From: an uncultured Bacteroidales bacterium
GTDB lineage: Bacteria; Bacteroidota; Bacteroidia; Bacteroidales; Paludibacteraceae
Assembly: GCA_903911085.1 (NCBI GenBank)
Contig: CAIWCC010000124.1
Location: 1 to 62,042 of the forward strand
Reading direction: 5' to 3'
Length of the DNA stretch: 62,042 nucleotides
Under the pieces are notes generated by a model. That model did no database searches. It worked only from the letters and a program-made list of their open reading frames with translations, and was not told where the DNA came from. A program made the translations under genes and the position numbers. Position 1 is the first letter of the stretch, and every line of letters begins with the position of its first letter. Of this stretch, positions 46,832 to 54,820 are shown piece by piece.

Positions 46832-47287
46832 ATGGCAAAAGCGCATTTAATTGAACCTGCTAAAATTCTATTTTTGGAGGGTTACACGCAAAAAGAGATA
46901 GCAAAGAAGCTACTCACTACGGAAGTTACCGTAAGTAGGTGGGCTAAAATTGGCAATTGGGACAATCTGAAAAAGAACCTAGTTGTGTCTAAAACTGAGC
47001 GCATAGGTGAACTTTATGCCGAGCTCACAGAGTTTCAGGCAGCCATCAAAGGTCGTCCGGCTGGTCAGCGCTTTGCTACCTCCAAAGAGGCAGATGTGCG
47101 AAGGAAATTAATACGTGACATTTCAGACTTGGAACGCAAATACAACATCGGCCAAACTACTGTTATCGCCCGTGACTTTGTGATTTTTAGCCGTGACATT
47201 GATTTTGAGTTCTCTCAAAAAGCCAACGACTACTTTGACCTATTCATTAATAACCAAATCGACAAACAGAAATGGCAAAAGGATTAA
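46832..47287 (+). CDS. Small terminase-like HTH protein
   Basis: 151 residues from the ATG at 46832; frame open further left is not coding. FLEGYTQKEIAKKLLTTEVTVSRWAKIGNWDNLK is a clear helix-turn-helix, followed by a helical region. Directly precedes the large terminase with a 16-bp overlap, so it probably recognises DNA for packaging (Mu DUF1804/gp27-like role). Confidence 0.8.
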   Translation: MAKAHLIEPAKILFLEGYTQKEIAKKLLTTEVTVSRWAKIGNWDNLKKNLVVSKTERIGELYAELTEFQAAIKGRPAGQRFATSKEADVRRKLIRDISDLERKYNIGQTTVIARDFVIFSRDIDFEFSQKANDYFDLFINNQIDKQKWQKD

Positions 47288-48804
47288 GCATGGCTTCCGA
47301 TGCCGATTATCTAAAATCGTGGGCTTCATTTCGGGACAACTTTCGGAAATCAACACCCATCGACCTCAACGAAACACCTGCCGAAAAATTAAAGCGTATT
47401 CGTAGGCTTGAATCAGACCCAGAAGCATGGTTCGTTTATTATTTTCCAAACTATTGTACTGCCGAACCTGCTGATTTTCATAAACGTGCTACCAAACGTA
47501 TTATTAAAAACGATGAGTGGTATGAAGTCCGTGCGTGGTCTCGTGAGCTTGCCAAGTCGGCGCGTTCCATGATGGAGTTTACCTATCTTGCTATGACTGG
47601 AAAACTCAAAAACATCTTACTTGTTTCCAACACGCAGGACAACGCAAAACGGCTATTACTACCTTTTAAGGCCTGTTTTGAAGCCAATCAGCGACTAATC
47701 AATGATTATGGTATTCAGGAGCGGTACGGCAGTTGGGGCGATGGTGAGTTTACCATCCAAAAGGGATGTGCTTTTCGTGCACTCGGTTGGGGTCAGTCCC
47801 CACGTGGAACGCGTAAGGATAACTTTCGCCCAGATGCTATTCTTATTGATGACTTTGATACGGATGAGGAGTGCCGTAACGAAGATATTATGACGGCTAA
47901 AATCAATTGGGCAGAACAGGCCTTATTTGCCACCCGCTCTATTTCTACGCCTACCCGCGTTTTGGTCAATGGTAATATCATTCACGAGAATTGTGCCGTG
48001 AAACACTTTGGTGCTAAAGCCGATAAATTTGAAATTATCAACATCCGCGATGCAAATGGTAAAAGTACCTGGTCAAAAAATACTGAGGCTAATATCGACC
48101 GCGTATTATCTGTAATTAGTTACGAGTCGGCTCAAAAAGAGTATTTCAATAATCCCATGGATGGTGGCGAAACCTTCAAAGATTTACGTGATGGTAAATG
48201 TCCGAAAATCAACCAGTGCGCTGTAGTGATATATGCCGACCCTGCCACATCAAATAAGGACAAAACATCAGGTTCGGACAAAGCCATTGGTATTATTGCC
48301 AAAAAAGGCTTTGACTACTTTGTGGTTCGCGCTGCTGTTGGTTCTATGACTACGGCTAACTTTATAAGTTACCTATTTGAGTTCTACACCTATTGCAAAA
48401 ATATGGGAGTTCAAAACGTGCGTGTATTTATTGAGAATAATAGCCTTCAAAATCCTTTTTACGAACAGGTATTTCTACCTATCATTTATCAACAAGCAAA
48501 TGCCACTGGTGTATTTCTACCCATAACGCCTGACGAACGCGATAAGGGTGAAAAATGGACACGTATTGAAGGAACACTCGAACCGGTCAACCGACTCGGA
48601 CACCTCATATTCAATGAGGAATATGTGAACTGTGAGCACATGAAACGCCTAAAAGCACAGTTCAATAATGCAAGCCGTAAACAAAAGAAACTCGACGGTC
48701 CCGATATGGTGGAAGGTGCAGTTCACAAACTCAAAGAAATGGAAGCAATTGACGCTCCGGGTGGTTTTGAATCAATGAAACGAATTAATAGTAAAAAAAT
48801 GTAA
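47272..48804 (+). CDS. Terminase large subunit
   Basis: 510 residues. ATPase: SRELAKSARS (90-99, Walker A-like), LIDDFD (191-196, Walker B), coupling LVNGN. Nuclease: YADPA (321-325) and DGPDMVEGA near 478. It cuts and translocates phage DNA into the prohead. Mu gp28-like. Confidence 0.9.
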   Translation: MAKGLSMASDADYLKSWASFRDNFRKSTPIDLNETPAEKLKRIRRLESDPEAWFVYYFPNYCTAEPADFHKRATKRIIKNDEWYEVRAWSRELAKSARSMMEFTYLAMTGKLKNILLVSNTQDNAKRLLLPFKACFEANQRLINDYGIQERYGSWGDGEFTIQKGCAFRALGWGQSPRGTRKDNFRPDAILIDDFDTDEECRNEDIMTAKINWAEQALFATRSISTPTRVLVNGNIIHENCAVKHFGAKADKFEIINIRDANGKSTWSKNTEANIDRVLSVISYESAQKEYFNNPMDGGETFKDLRDGKCPKINQCAVVIYADPATSNKDKTSGSDKAIGIIAKKGFDYFVVRAAVGSMTTANFISYLFEFYTYCKNMGVQNVRVFIENNSLQNPFYEQVFLPIIYQQANATGVFLPITPDERDKGEKWTRIEGTLEPVNRLGHLIFNEEYVNCEHMKRLKAQFNNASRKQKKLDGPDMVEGAVHKLKEMEAIDAPGGFESMKRINSKKM

Positions 48805-48807
48805 CAA

Positions 48808-48827
48808 CAATGGGGCATGCCCCATTG
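48808..48827. repeat. GGGGCATGCCCC palindrome, copy 2
   Basis: Perfect copy between terminase and gp36-like genes; its ATG opens an in-frame but probably unused N-terminal extension MGHAPL. Confidence 0.9.
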
Positions 48828-48842
48828 GTAAATCCAAATATC

Positions 48843-49271
48843 ATGTTAGTAACAGCATCCGAACTTGGTCAAACAGACCTATATCCCGAAATAATAGACA
48901 AGATTACCCGTGGCAATGCCACCGAGGTAGAAATTCAACTAGCCACAGCTGAGGACGTGGTCAAAGGATATATGGGTAAATATGACCTTGTAGCCATTTT
49001 TGGACAGGGCACTACTTTGCCAACGGTCGAAAGCCTATCTATTAAAAAGATTATAAAAACTTTGGCAACATGGTACTTGCTTAAACGTGCCAACCCAAAT
49101 GTAAATACCGAATTAGTCTATGATGACTATAAAGTAGCAGTTCGATGGCTCGAAGACTTACAGGCAGGCAAAATAAACCTGGCATTACCTTACGCTCCCG
49201 TTTCCGATCCGGCATCAATTGAAGCTGGTATTTCTTTCAACTCATTACCCAAACAACGTAACTTCTTTTAA
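48843..49271 (+). CDS. Mu gp36-like head protein (DUF1320)
   Basis: 142 residues from the ATG at 48843. An ATG at 48810 lies inside the palindrome and would prefix 11 repeat-derived residues. MLVTASELGQTDLYPEIIDKI and YLLKRANPN with YDDYKVAVRWLEDLQAGKINL are DUF1320 features. Probably a head-tail adaptor. Two bp before the portal. Confidence 0.78.
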   Translation: MLVTASELGQTDLYPEIIDKITRGNATEVEIQLATAEDVVKGYMGKYDLVAIFGQGTTLPTVESLSIKKIIKTLATWYLLKRANPNVNTELVYDDYKVAVRWLEDLQAGKINLALPYAPVSDPASIEAGISFNSLPKQRNFF

Positions 49272-49273
49272 TC

Positions 49274-50611
49274 ATGGCCGACGTAAAAGTAAAAAAACCG
49301 AAATTGCCTAAAGATGTCGTAATTAACGACATGACATTTGTTGCACCAAATCGTAACCGAAAAGATGCCGGTGACCTTAAATCTGCAATTGTACGTGCCG
49401 AAAGTATATACGTGCCAAACCGTTCACAATTATACGACACATACCACGACATTCTAACTATCGACGGGCATCTATCTGGTATAATAAAAAAACGGACGGA
49501 TGCTATAAAAAACAAGCGGATACACTACGTTGATAAAAATGGTAAAAAAGTAGATGCCTATGATGATTTGATTAAATCAAAAAAATTCAGAAGAATCATT
49601 GAACTTACTATGGAATCAAAGTACTGGGGTATTTCAGGCGTTCAGTTCATTGTTGGAAAGGATTTTGATTATATTGAAATACCACGCAAACACATCCGTC
49701 CAGAGGCTGGCGTTATTACTAAATCACAATTTGATTTCTCTGGTACCGACTACCTTCAGGATAAGTTTATCAATGTAATTGGTAATCCTAAAGACTTAGG
49801 TATATTATTACAGTGCTCATTATATGCGCTATACAAACGTTCAGGATTTGGCGACTTTGCACAATACGTAGAGTTATTTGGTCAGCCCGTTCGCATCATC
49901 TATTATGATGCCTACGATACGCAGACCAAAAATGAACTGCGTAAAATACTCAACGAGTCGGGCGGTTCTCTCGCCATGATGGTGCCAAAGCAGGCTAAAT
50001 TTGAGATGTTGGATGGTAAAACATCAAACGGCACTGGTGAACTACAAACGCGCCTTATTGGTGCCTGTAATGATGAAATGTCTATTGCAGTATTAGGCAA
50101 CACAGAAACCAGCAAATCAAGCGCATCAAGCGGGTACGCACAAAGCAAAACACACGCCGATCAACAGCTTGAAATAACTAAATCAGATTTAGCCTTTATT
50201 GAGGAAGAACTCAACGAACCATGGTTCAAAGATGTATTAGCTGCCTATGGATTTCCTGTGGATGGTAAGTTTGAATTTGAAAAAGAGCTCGACCTAGATG
50301 CACTCAAAACCCGCATGGAAATTGACAAGTTTGTGGCCGAAAAAGTACCGGTAGGAGACGACTATTATTACGAAACATACGGAGTTCCTAAGCCTGACAA
50401 CTACGACGAGTTGAAAGCAAAACAGGAAGCTGATAAGTTAGCGTTGCAAAATCCCCCCTCTCCTCAAGGAGAGGGGTCGGGGGTGAGGTCAAAGTCCCCC
50501 GATAAAAAGCCAACGGCTAAGCCTAAAAACCTTGCCGACAGAATCACCGACAGCGTACTCAGTTTTTTTGGCTTAGCCCCGCGCAACAACGGGGCTCATT
50601 TAGACTTCTAA
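49274..50611 (+). CDS. Portal protein (Mu gp29, DUF935-like)
   Basis: 445 residues. YDTYHDILTIDGHLSGIIKKRTDAI, RHIRPEAGVI-like segment, FGDFAQYVELFGQPVRIIYYDAYD and IEEELNEPW match the DUF935 portals. The C-terminal tail (about 395-415) contains an interspersed CCCCTCTCC repeat read in frame as NPPSPQGEGSGVRS. Its stop overlaps the gpF start (TAATG). Confidence 0.87.
   Translation: MADVKVKKPKLPKDVVINDMTFVAPNRNRKDAGDLKSAIVRAESIYVPNRSQLYDTYHDILTIDGHLSGIIKKRTDAIKNKRIHYVDKNGKKVDAYDDLIKSKKFRRIIELTMESKYWGISGVQFIVGKDFDYIEIPRKHIRPEAGVITKSQFDFSGTDYLQDKFINVIGNPKDLGILLQCSLYALYKRSGFGDFAQYVELFGQPVRIIYYDAYDTQTKNELRKILNESGGSLAMMVPKQAKFEMLDGKTSNGTGELQTRLIGACNDEMSIAVLGNTETSKSSASSGYAQSKTHADQQLEITKSDLAFIEEELNEPWFKDVLAAYGFPVDGKFEFEKELDLDALKTRMEIDKFVAEKVPVGDDYYYETYGVPKPDNYDELKAKQEADKLALQNPPSPQGEGSGVRSKSPDKKPTAKPKNLADRITDSVLSFFGLAPRNNGAHLDF
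50454..50488. repeat. CCCCTCTCCTC-AAGGAGAGGGG repeat in the portal gene
   Basis: CCCCTCTCC / GGAGAGGGG inverted arms plus a G-rich tail. Related copies lie at 53644 and 57522. In frame here. Confidence 0.85.
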
Positions 50612-51927
50612 TGTCCGACCTTTACGATGGATGTGATGCCTGTCGTGATTTGGCTGATGTTGAATCAGGTTTTGTATTCGATTTAAATGTCATTGAAACG
50701 GCACTTAAACGCATTTACGAAACCGATTTCAACCCCATGACCGATATAGAAGAAAGTCTATTTCGCGAAACATTGAAGACTTTTAATCATGCTACCGACA
50801 AAGGTATAGCAATGGGGCATGCCCCACTGCAAGAACAAGTGGAGTTTGTAAATGCGTTAAAAACCAATAATGCTGTATTTTCTGCATTCCGAACACATAG
50901 AATGCAAAATGACATAGCAGCACAGCTATTGGACGAAAAAGGAAAACTAAAGCCGTTCAATCAGTTTGTAAAAGATACTTCAAGCATCACCGACCATCAT
51001 GTTAACCAGTGGTTGCGTACTGAGTATGATACTGCTGTTATTCGCGCCCACGGTGCTGCCGACTGGAAACAATTTGAAGATGAAAAGGATGTACTTCCTA
51101 ATCTCGAATGGATGCCAACCACATCAGTAACACCAGGAGCCGACCATCAGATTTTTTGGGGTGTTATTCACCCTATCGACAGTCCTTTTTGGAGTGCACA
51201 TCGCCCGGGCGATCGTTGGAACTGCAAGTGTCGCCTACAGGCTACCGACAAATTAGCGGCTGTAGAGACGGGGCATGCCCCGTCTGTAGGAAAGTCAAAT
51301 AACCCACAACCCGGACTGGACAATAACCCGGCAAAGGATGGTAAATTGTTTAGCGATACACATCCGTTTCGTACCAAAACATATCCAGGGGCAAATGAAG
51401 CGGTAGCAAAATTTCTTGATAAAGAGGGCATTTTGAAAATTGTTGATTCTCTGAAAGAATATGCCGAATATACTAAGGTTAAGAAGTTTAGCAATGGAGG
51501 GGAGTTATTCACACACAAGTTAGCGGATAAGACGGCCAAGGACTACAAACTTGTAAAATCAGTAGGGTTGGAGTTTGCGAGAACTGGAGCAAAAGTAAAA
51601 GCAACACCAAGGGTACACTTTAAATCAGATGAATACAAAGATATTTACGGAAGCCTTATAGGCACTAAATATGAGCGTAAATGTCCAGATTTATTGATTA
51701 ATGGTAAGTTCTATGAAGTGGAAAGTTTTGAGAAACCATGGAAAAAGCAAAAAGTAAGAAAAATGCTAAGTCATGGCGCACTACAATCATCTCGATTAAT
51801 AATAGATAACACCAAAGGATGTTCAGATAGATTTATTCGTCGAAGCATTTACGACAGGTTGCACGTTGGAACTAAAATTGAGGAAGTCTGGCTGTATGAA
51901 AAAGGAAAGTTACGAAAGCTATTTTAA
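50611..51927 (+). CDS. gpF-like head morphogenesis protein fused to a nuclease-toxin-like domain
   Basis: 438 residues. The N-terminal 240 are Mu gpF/SPP1 gp7-like: TDHHVNQWLRTEYDTAVIRAH, WGVIHPIDSPFWSAHRPGDRWNCKCRL. From about 285 a separate domain follows: GLEFARTGAKVKATPRVHF, KCPDLLINGKFYEVESF, then basic helices. This resembles the PD-(D/E)xK tRNase domains of CdiA-type toxins; the usual ExK is read here as EVE, so catalysis is uncertain. Two in-frame palindromes (50810, 51266) insert MGHAPL-like peptides. Confidence 0.8.
   Translation: MSDLYDGCDACRDLADVESGFVFDLNVIETALKRIYETDFNPMTDIEESLFRETLKTFNHATDKGIAMGHAPLQEQVEFVNALKTNNAVFSAFRTHRMQNDIAAQLLDEKGKLKPFNQFVKDTSSITDHHVNQWLRTEYDTAVIRAHGAADWKQFEDEKDVLPNLEWMPTTSVTPGADHQIFWGVIHPIDSPFWSAHRPGDRWNCKCRLQATDKLAAVETGHAPSVGKSNNPQPGLDNNPAKDGKLFSDTHPFRTKTYPGANEAVAKFLDKEGILKIVDSLKEYAEYTKVKKFSNGGELFTHKLADKTAKDYKLVKSVGLEFARTGAKVKATPRVHFKSDEYKDIYGSLIGTKYERKCPDLLINGKFYEVESFEKPWKKQKVRKMLSHGALQSSRLIIDNTKGCSDRFIRRSIYDRLHVGTKIEEVWLYEKGKLRKLF
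50810..50829. repeat. GGGGCATGCCCC palindrome, copy 3 (in gpF)
   Basis: One mismatch in the outer arm; encodes AMGHAPLQ in frame in the gpF domain. Confidence 0.85.
51266..51285. repeat. GGGGCATGCCCC palindrome, copy 4 (in gpF)
   Basis: AGACGGGGCATGCCCCGTCT; same core, different outer arms; encodes TGHAPS in frame between the gpF and toxin-like domains. Confidence 0.85.
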
Positions 51928-51928
51928 A

Positions 51929-51999
51929 CAACAAAGGGAAGTAAAACTTCCCTTTGCAAGACCACGCACCGTAGTGCAGGCTAGTAACCTTTCGGTTAT
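51929..51999 (-). ncRNA. Candidate small RNA with GAAA and TACG tetraloop hairpins
   Basis: On the minus strand, from a TATCTTTG box: hairpin TAACC-GAAA-GGTTA (51998-51985), hairpin GCAC-TACG-GTGC (51977-51966) and an 11-bp perfect terminator stem CAAAGGGAAGT/ACTTCCCTTTG (51956-51932). The T-rich tail lies only on the minus-strand side. It shares the 10-mer TTCGGTTATG (plus strand) with the structured region at 31862-31871. Confidence 0.55.
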
Positions 52000-52005
52000 G
52001 TGATG

Positions 52006-52013
52006 CAAAGATA
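52006..52013 (-). promoter_or_regulatory. Minus-strand -7 box for the 51929 RNA
   Basis: TATCTTTG, the most common Bacteroidetes -7 form. No clear -33 TTG at 19-21 bp. Confidence 0.5.
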
Positions 52014-52059
52014 CAACCATTTTTCAAATAATATTCATTTAAAGCAAAAAAAATATATT

Positions 52060-52335
52060 ATGAACAAAAAAATTGAAATCGAAATCGAAAAAATACCTCA
52101 AAGTGGTGAAAAACGAATAAAACAGATAGAGGGTATAAAAAGAACCGTTAAAGTAGATGGAAGTATAGTTTTTTACGACTATGCCGCACCTTGCATTTAC
52201 AATAAAAATTCCGACCCCATTAAGTTTTTAGAAAACTGGTTAACGCAGCAGTCCCAAAGCTCCAACAATAGTAGAACCGATAGAAGAAATCAGGTTGGCT
52301 TTTTCAAGAAACTTTGGCTCAAGCTCTTTCGATAG
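52060..52335 (+). CDS. Small protein of the cargo segment, unknown
   Basis: 91 residues from the ATG at 52060 (MNKKIEIEIEKIPQSGEKR). Beta-rich start, basic C-terminus. No family recognised. Its last 96 bp overlap the convergent gene at 52240, so one of the two ends may be non-functional. Confidence 0.45.
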   Translation: MNKKIEIEIEKIPQSGEKRIKQIEGIKRTVKVDGSIVFYDYAAPCIYNKNSDPIKFLENWLTQQSQSSNNSRTDRRNQVGFFKKLWLKLFR

Positions 52336-52644
52336 TAATTGTAACTCAATGTCGAGTTTCTTAATATTGGATTTCAATACTTCGTCCTGTACATAAAAGC
52401 CACCGTGTGCCAAAAAGTCCGAAGCTTCAACCAATAATGAAAGGTTATAATCGCTCCTGTTCTCTGCAAAGTCCGAAATAAGACCAATGCGAAAAAATTG
52501 GTTTAAAATACCTGTAATCTCGTTTGGGTTGAGTTGTCCGAAATTAGTTGAAAACTCCGATTTGTCGATAGAGTAATAATTTTCAAATTCCAAATTGTCG
52601 CATAAATGCTGAAGTATTTCGTCTTTAATTTTTGAAGTAATCAT
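52240..52644 (-). CDS. Cargo (moron) protein, unknown
   Basis: 134 residues. The N-terminal part resembles a winged-helix (IKDEILQHLCDNLEF, LNPNEITGILNQFFRIGLI), the C-terminus is an amphipathic to hydrophobic helix (ANLISSIGSTIVGALGLL). It is opposite in direction to the surrounding head operon and has its own host-type promoter. Could be immunity to the adjacent toxin-like domain or a lysogeny function; not shown by sequence. Confidence 0.65.
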   Translation of the reverse strand: MITSKIKDEILQHLCDNLEFENYYSIDKSEFSTNFGQLNPNEITGILNQFFRIGLISDFAENRSDYNLSLLVEASDFLAHGGFYVQDEVLKSNIKKLDIELQLLSKELEPKFLEKANLISSIGSTIVGALGLLR

Positions 52645-52674
52645 GTATGATGTTTTTTAGTATTAAATAAACTG

Positions 52675-52705
52675 CAAATATACCAAAACTATGGACATTA
52701 ATCAA
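52675..52705 (-). promoter_or_regulatory. Canonical promoter of the cargo gene
   Basis: On the minus strand TTG (52705-52703), 20-bp spacer, TATATTTG (52682-52675). The element overlaps the first codons of the plus-strand gpG-like gene. Confidence 0.72.
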
Positions 52706-53236
52706 TTCTTAATCCAAATTGGCAGAACTCAAAAGCAAATTGAACGGCTGATGAACCGCACACTACCCATAAAAGCGGGTGCTGAAGCTAAGACTCATTT
52801 TCAGCAAAACTTTATCAAAGGTGGATTTGTAAATAATGGACTAAAGCCCTGGAAAAAATCATTGCGAGAACGTGAAGGTAAAAAGTCAGCACTAAGTAAA
52901 TACAAAACCCTGCTAAGTAGTCGCACTCACCTGTTCAGGTCAATTGCATACATTCCTGGTAATGGCATGGTAAAAATTATCAATCCGGTAGAGTACGCAG
53001 CTGCGCACAATGAAGGTGCAACCTTTGTGGTAAAAGCCAGAGAACAGGTATTACATTTCAATTCAAAAGGCAGGTTCAACCGCGATAACAAAAGAGCAAA
53101 ATACGCTCAAAAAGTAAATATCGGCAGTCACCAGGTCACCATCCCCAAACGTCAATTCATTGGCGAAAGCCATGAGCTAAACAATAAAATCACTAACATA
53201 ATCGACACCGAACTTCGCAAATTAATAAACCCATAA
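52691..53236 (+). CDS. Virion morphogenesis protein (Mu gpG-like)
   Basis: 181 residues. AEAKTHFQQNFIKGGFVNNGLKPWKKSLRER, LLSSRTHLFRSI, VEYAAAHNEGA and IPKRQFIGES are the conserved blocks of the phage virion morphogenesis/tail completion family. Needed for joining head and tail. Confidence 0.87.
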   Translation: MDINQFLIQIGRTQKQIERLMNRTLPIKAGAEAKTHFQQNFIKGGFVNNGLKPWKKSLREREGKKSALSKYKTLLSSRTHLFRSIAYIPGNGMVKIINPVEYAAAHNEGATFVVKAREQVLHFNSKGRFNRDNKRAKYAQKVNIGSHQVTIPKRQFIGESHELNNKITNIIDTELRKLINP

Positions 53237-53241
53237 CCTGA

Positions 53242-53261
53242 CAATGGGGCATGCCCCATTG
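53242..53261. repeat. GGGGCATGCCCC palindrome, copy 5
   Basis: Perfect copy between gpG-like and the next gene; again its ATG opens an in-frame MGHAPL extension upstream of the likely true start. Confidence 0.9.
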
Positions 53262-53279
53262 CATAAAACCCATAAAATC

Positions 53280-53789
53280 ATGCCAAAGCCCCCAATCATT
53301 ATCAACTCATTTTTCGCTCAACTATACCTGGACCTTCAGGAACGTATAAAAGCAGCCGTTCCAGAAATTCAATGGATAGAACAAGACTTCGGACAAGACA
53401 CCTACGACAAGTGGAGGCCTAACGTCGCATTCCCTGCCGTTCTTATCGACTTTCCATCGGCAAACTACGAAAGCATTGGTGGAGGCGGTCAGTGGGCTGA
53501 CATTGAATTGAAATTACGATTAATGGTAGCACCATTCGAGCAAAGTTTCGAAGATGCACCCATCGAAGTACGCAAAGGAGCATTGGAGTTCTTCGAGCTC
53601 GAGCACAAACTCACTCATGCAATACATGGATGGGCGCCAATTGCCCCCTCTCCTCAAGGAGAGGGGGCAGGGGGTGAGGTCTATGTTCAGCCCTTCATTC
53701 GCACCCGCATCATTTCCAACAACCGAAACGACATCGGCCTACGCATCCGTGAGTTACATTTCACTACATCTTATCAGGAGTATGAATAA
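53280..53789 (+). CDS. Head-tail joining protein (gp37-like position)
   Basis: 169 residues from the ATG at 53280. INSFFAQLYLDLQERIKAAVPEIQWIEQDFGQ and FPAVLIDFP, then LHFTTSYQEYE at the end, resemble tail-terminator/joining proteins of Mu-like phages. A CCCCTCTCC repeat is inserted in frame (53644-53680, APSPQGEGAGGE). Last gene of the plus-strand head operon. Confidence 0.7.
   Translation: MPKPPIIINSFFAQLYLDLQERIKAAVPEIQWIEQDFGQDTYDKWRPNVAFPAVLIDFPSANYESIGGGGQWADIELKLRLMVAPFEQSFEDAPIEVRKGALEFFELEHKLTHAIHGWAPIAPSPQGEGAGGEVYVQPFIRTRIISNNRNDIGLRIRELHFTTSYQEYE
53644..53680. repeat. CCCCTCTCC/GGAGAGGGG repeat in the joining gene
   Basis: Same element as at 50454, in the same reading frame (SPQGEG). 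Confidence 0.85.
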
Positions 53790-53819
53790 AAAAAGCGGGT
53801 TAAAACCCGCTTTTTTTTT
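53788..53819. terminator. Strong bidirectional terminator
   Basis: AAAAAGCGGGTT / AACCCGCTTTTT arms with long A and T runs, between the head operon (plus) and the convergent cargo gene (minus). Confidence 0.93.
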
Positions 53820-54321
53820 AATAACATGATATTCTCCAGTAGCCATCTCGATTATTTGTCAATAAACATTCTCTAAACAATCCATTTATTATCACTTTTT
53901 TTCTCCACTCTGTTTGGTTATAAAATCCACCGTTTTGCTTGAGTGCATCTTCTTTATTTGGTATAGAATCAAAATATTTATTCCAAATTGGCAAAATGTC
54001 TAAAAATTTACCTGATAAATCCCTGAAAAAATAAAAAGTTGTTCCTTTAATTTCTAGATTTAAATCTTCGCCTTTAATTATCCTTACAAAATGAAATGTC
54101 ATATCAATATCATCTAAATGATATGAAATTAATGCGATTCCATTATTCTTATTTATATATTTTGAATCAAATACAAATTTTCTACTTGCTGGTTCAAGTA
54201 GAGAATCAGTTAGATGCTTAATTTGATTAGTATCATTAATACATAAAAAGTCTCTTTTCTCATATTCTTGTCCTATAAGCAAAGATGGAACTAATATTAA
54301 CAACATAATTAGCTTTTTCAT
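53818..54321 (-). CDS. Exported cargo protein, unknown
   Basis: 167 residues from the ATG at 54321 (MKKLIMLLILVPSLLIGQEYEKRDF), which begins a signal peptide cut after IG. The mature part is mixed alpha/beta with one Cys pair possibility (FLCIND, RECLL, ISCY). AT-rich and host-like in codon choice, with its own promoter and terminator: a likely lysogenic conversion gene. No family recognised. Confidence 0.7.
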   Translation of the reverse strand: MKKLIMLLILVPSLLIGQEYEKRDFLCINDTNQIKHLTDSLLEPASRKFVFDSKYINKNNGIALISYHLDDIDMTFHFVRIIKGEDLNLEIKGTTFYFFRDLSGKFLDILPIWNKYFDSIPNKEDALKQNGGFYNQTEWRKKVIINGLFRECLLTNNRDGYWRISCY

Positions 54322-54346
54322 ATTATCATATTTTTTAAAAGTGTTC

Positions 54347-54377
54347 ACAAAAGTAATGAGTTTCCCCGAATAAACAA
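54347..54377 (-). promoter_or_regulatory. Canonical promoter of the exported cargo gene
   Basis: Minus strand TTG (54377-54375), 20-bp spacer, TACTTTTG (54354-54347), 26 bp before the start codon. Confidence 0.75.
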
Positions 54378-54395
54378 GGAAACTCACTAAAATAT

Positions 54396-54584
54396 TTAAT
54401 TTTCCGAAAAACTAAACACATAAGGCTTAGCACTCGTACTCTTCAGCCGTTCTATTTCATATATAACTTGGGTTTTTTCCGCCAACACGCGTTCATATCT
54501 TTTCAGTATTATGCTTATTAGCGGGTCATGTGCTTCCAAACCCTCAAGTTTCACCGTAAGTACTCCGTTAGTTATTTGTATCAT
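54396..54584 (-). CDS. Small phage protein, unknown
   Basis: 62 residues; starts MIQITNGVLTVKLEG; helical middle (LISIILKRYERVLAEKTQVIYEIERLK). No family recognised. Third gene behind the antirepressor-like protein. Confidence 0.6.
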   Translation of the reverse strand: MIQITNGVLTVKLEGLEAHDPLISIILKRYERVLAEKTQVIYEIERLKSTSAKPYVFSFSEN

Positions 54585-54595
54585 AGGTCTGATTT

Positions 54596-54820
54596 TTAAT
54601 ACAAACGATATACATAATCCGTATCTTCAATTGCCGCCGTACATGCTTTGCAGCGTATCAGTTTCCAAGTTACTTGTTCGCCTAGCACCACCAATATACC
54701 ATTTCTTCGGTTCTGATTCTGTTTACACCCACAAGTAAGCCGTGTGCGGAAAGTTTCACCTTGCTGTAAGTCAGCAAAAGCCGTCATTTCGGCTTTGGTA
54801 TTTACATACTTTGTTTTCAT
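54596..54820 (-). CDS. Small zinc-ribbon-like protein
   Basis: 74 residues with Cys pairs TCGCKQ and RCKACT about 25 residues apart, fitting one zinc-binding site. Start overlaps the stop of the previous gene by 4 bp. Possibly a small regulator. Confidence 0.65.
   Translation of the reverse strand: MKTKYVNTKAEMTAFADLQQGETFRTRLTCGCKQNQNRRNGILVVLGEQVTWKLIRCKACTAAIEDTDYVYRLY

Noticed and set aside
48810-53279. MGHAPL starts for the genes at 48843 and 53280
   Set aside because: The upstream ATGs belong to the interspersed palindrome; family alignment starts at the later ATG.
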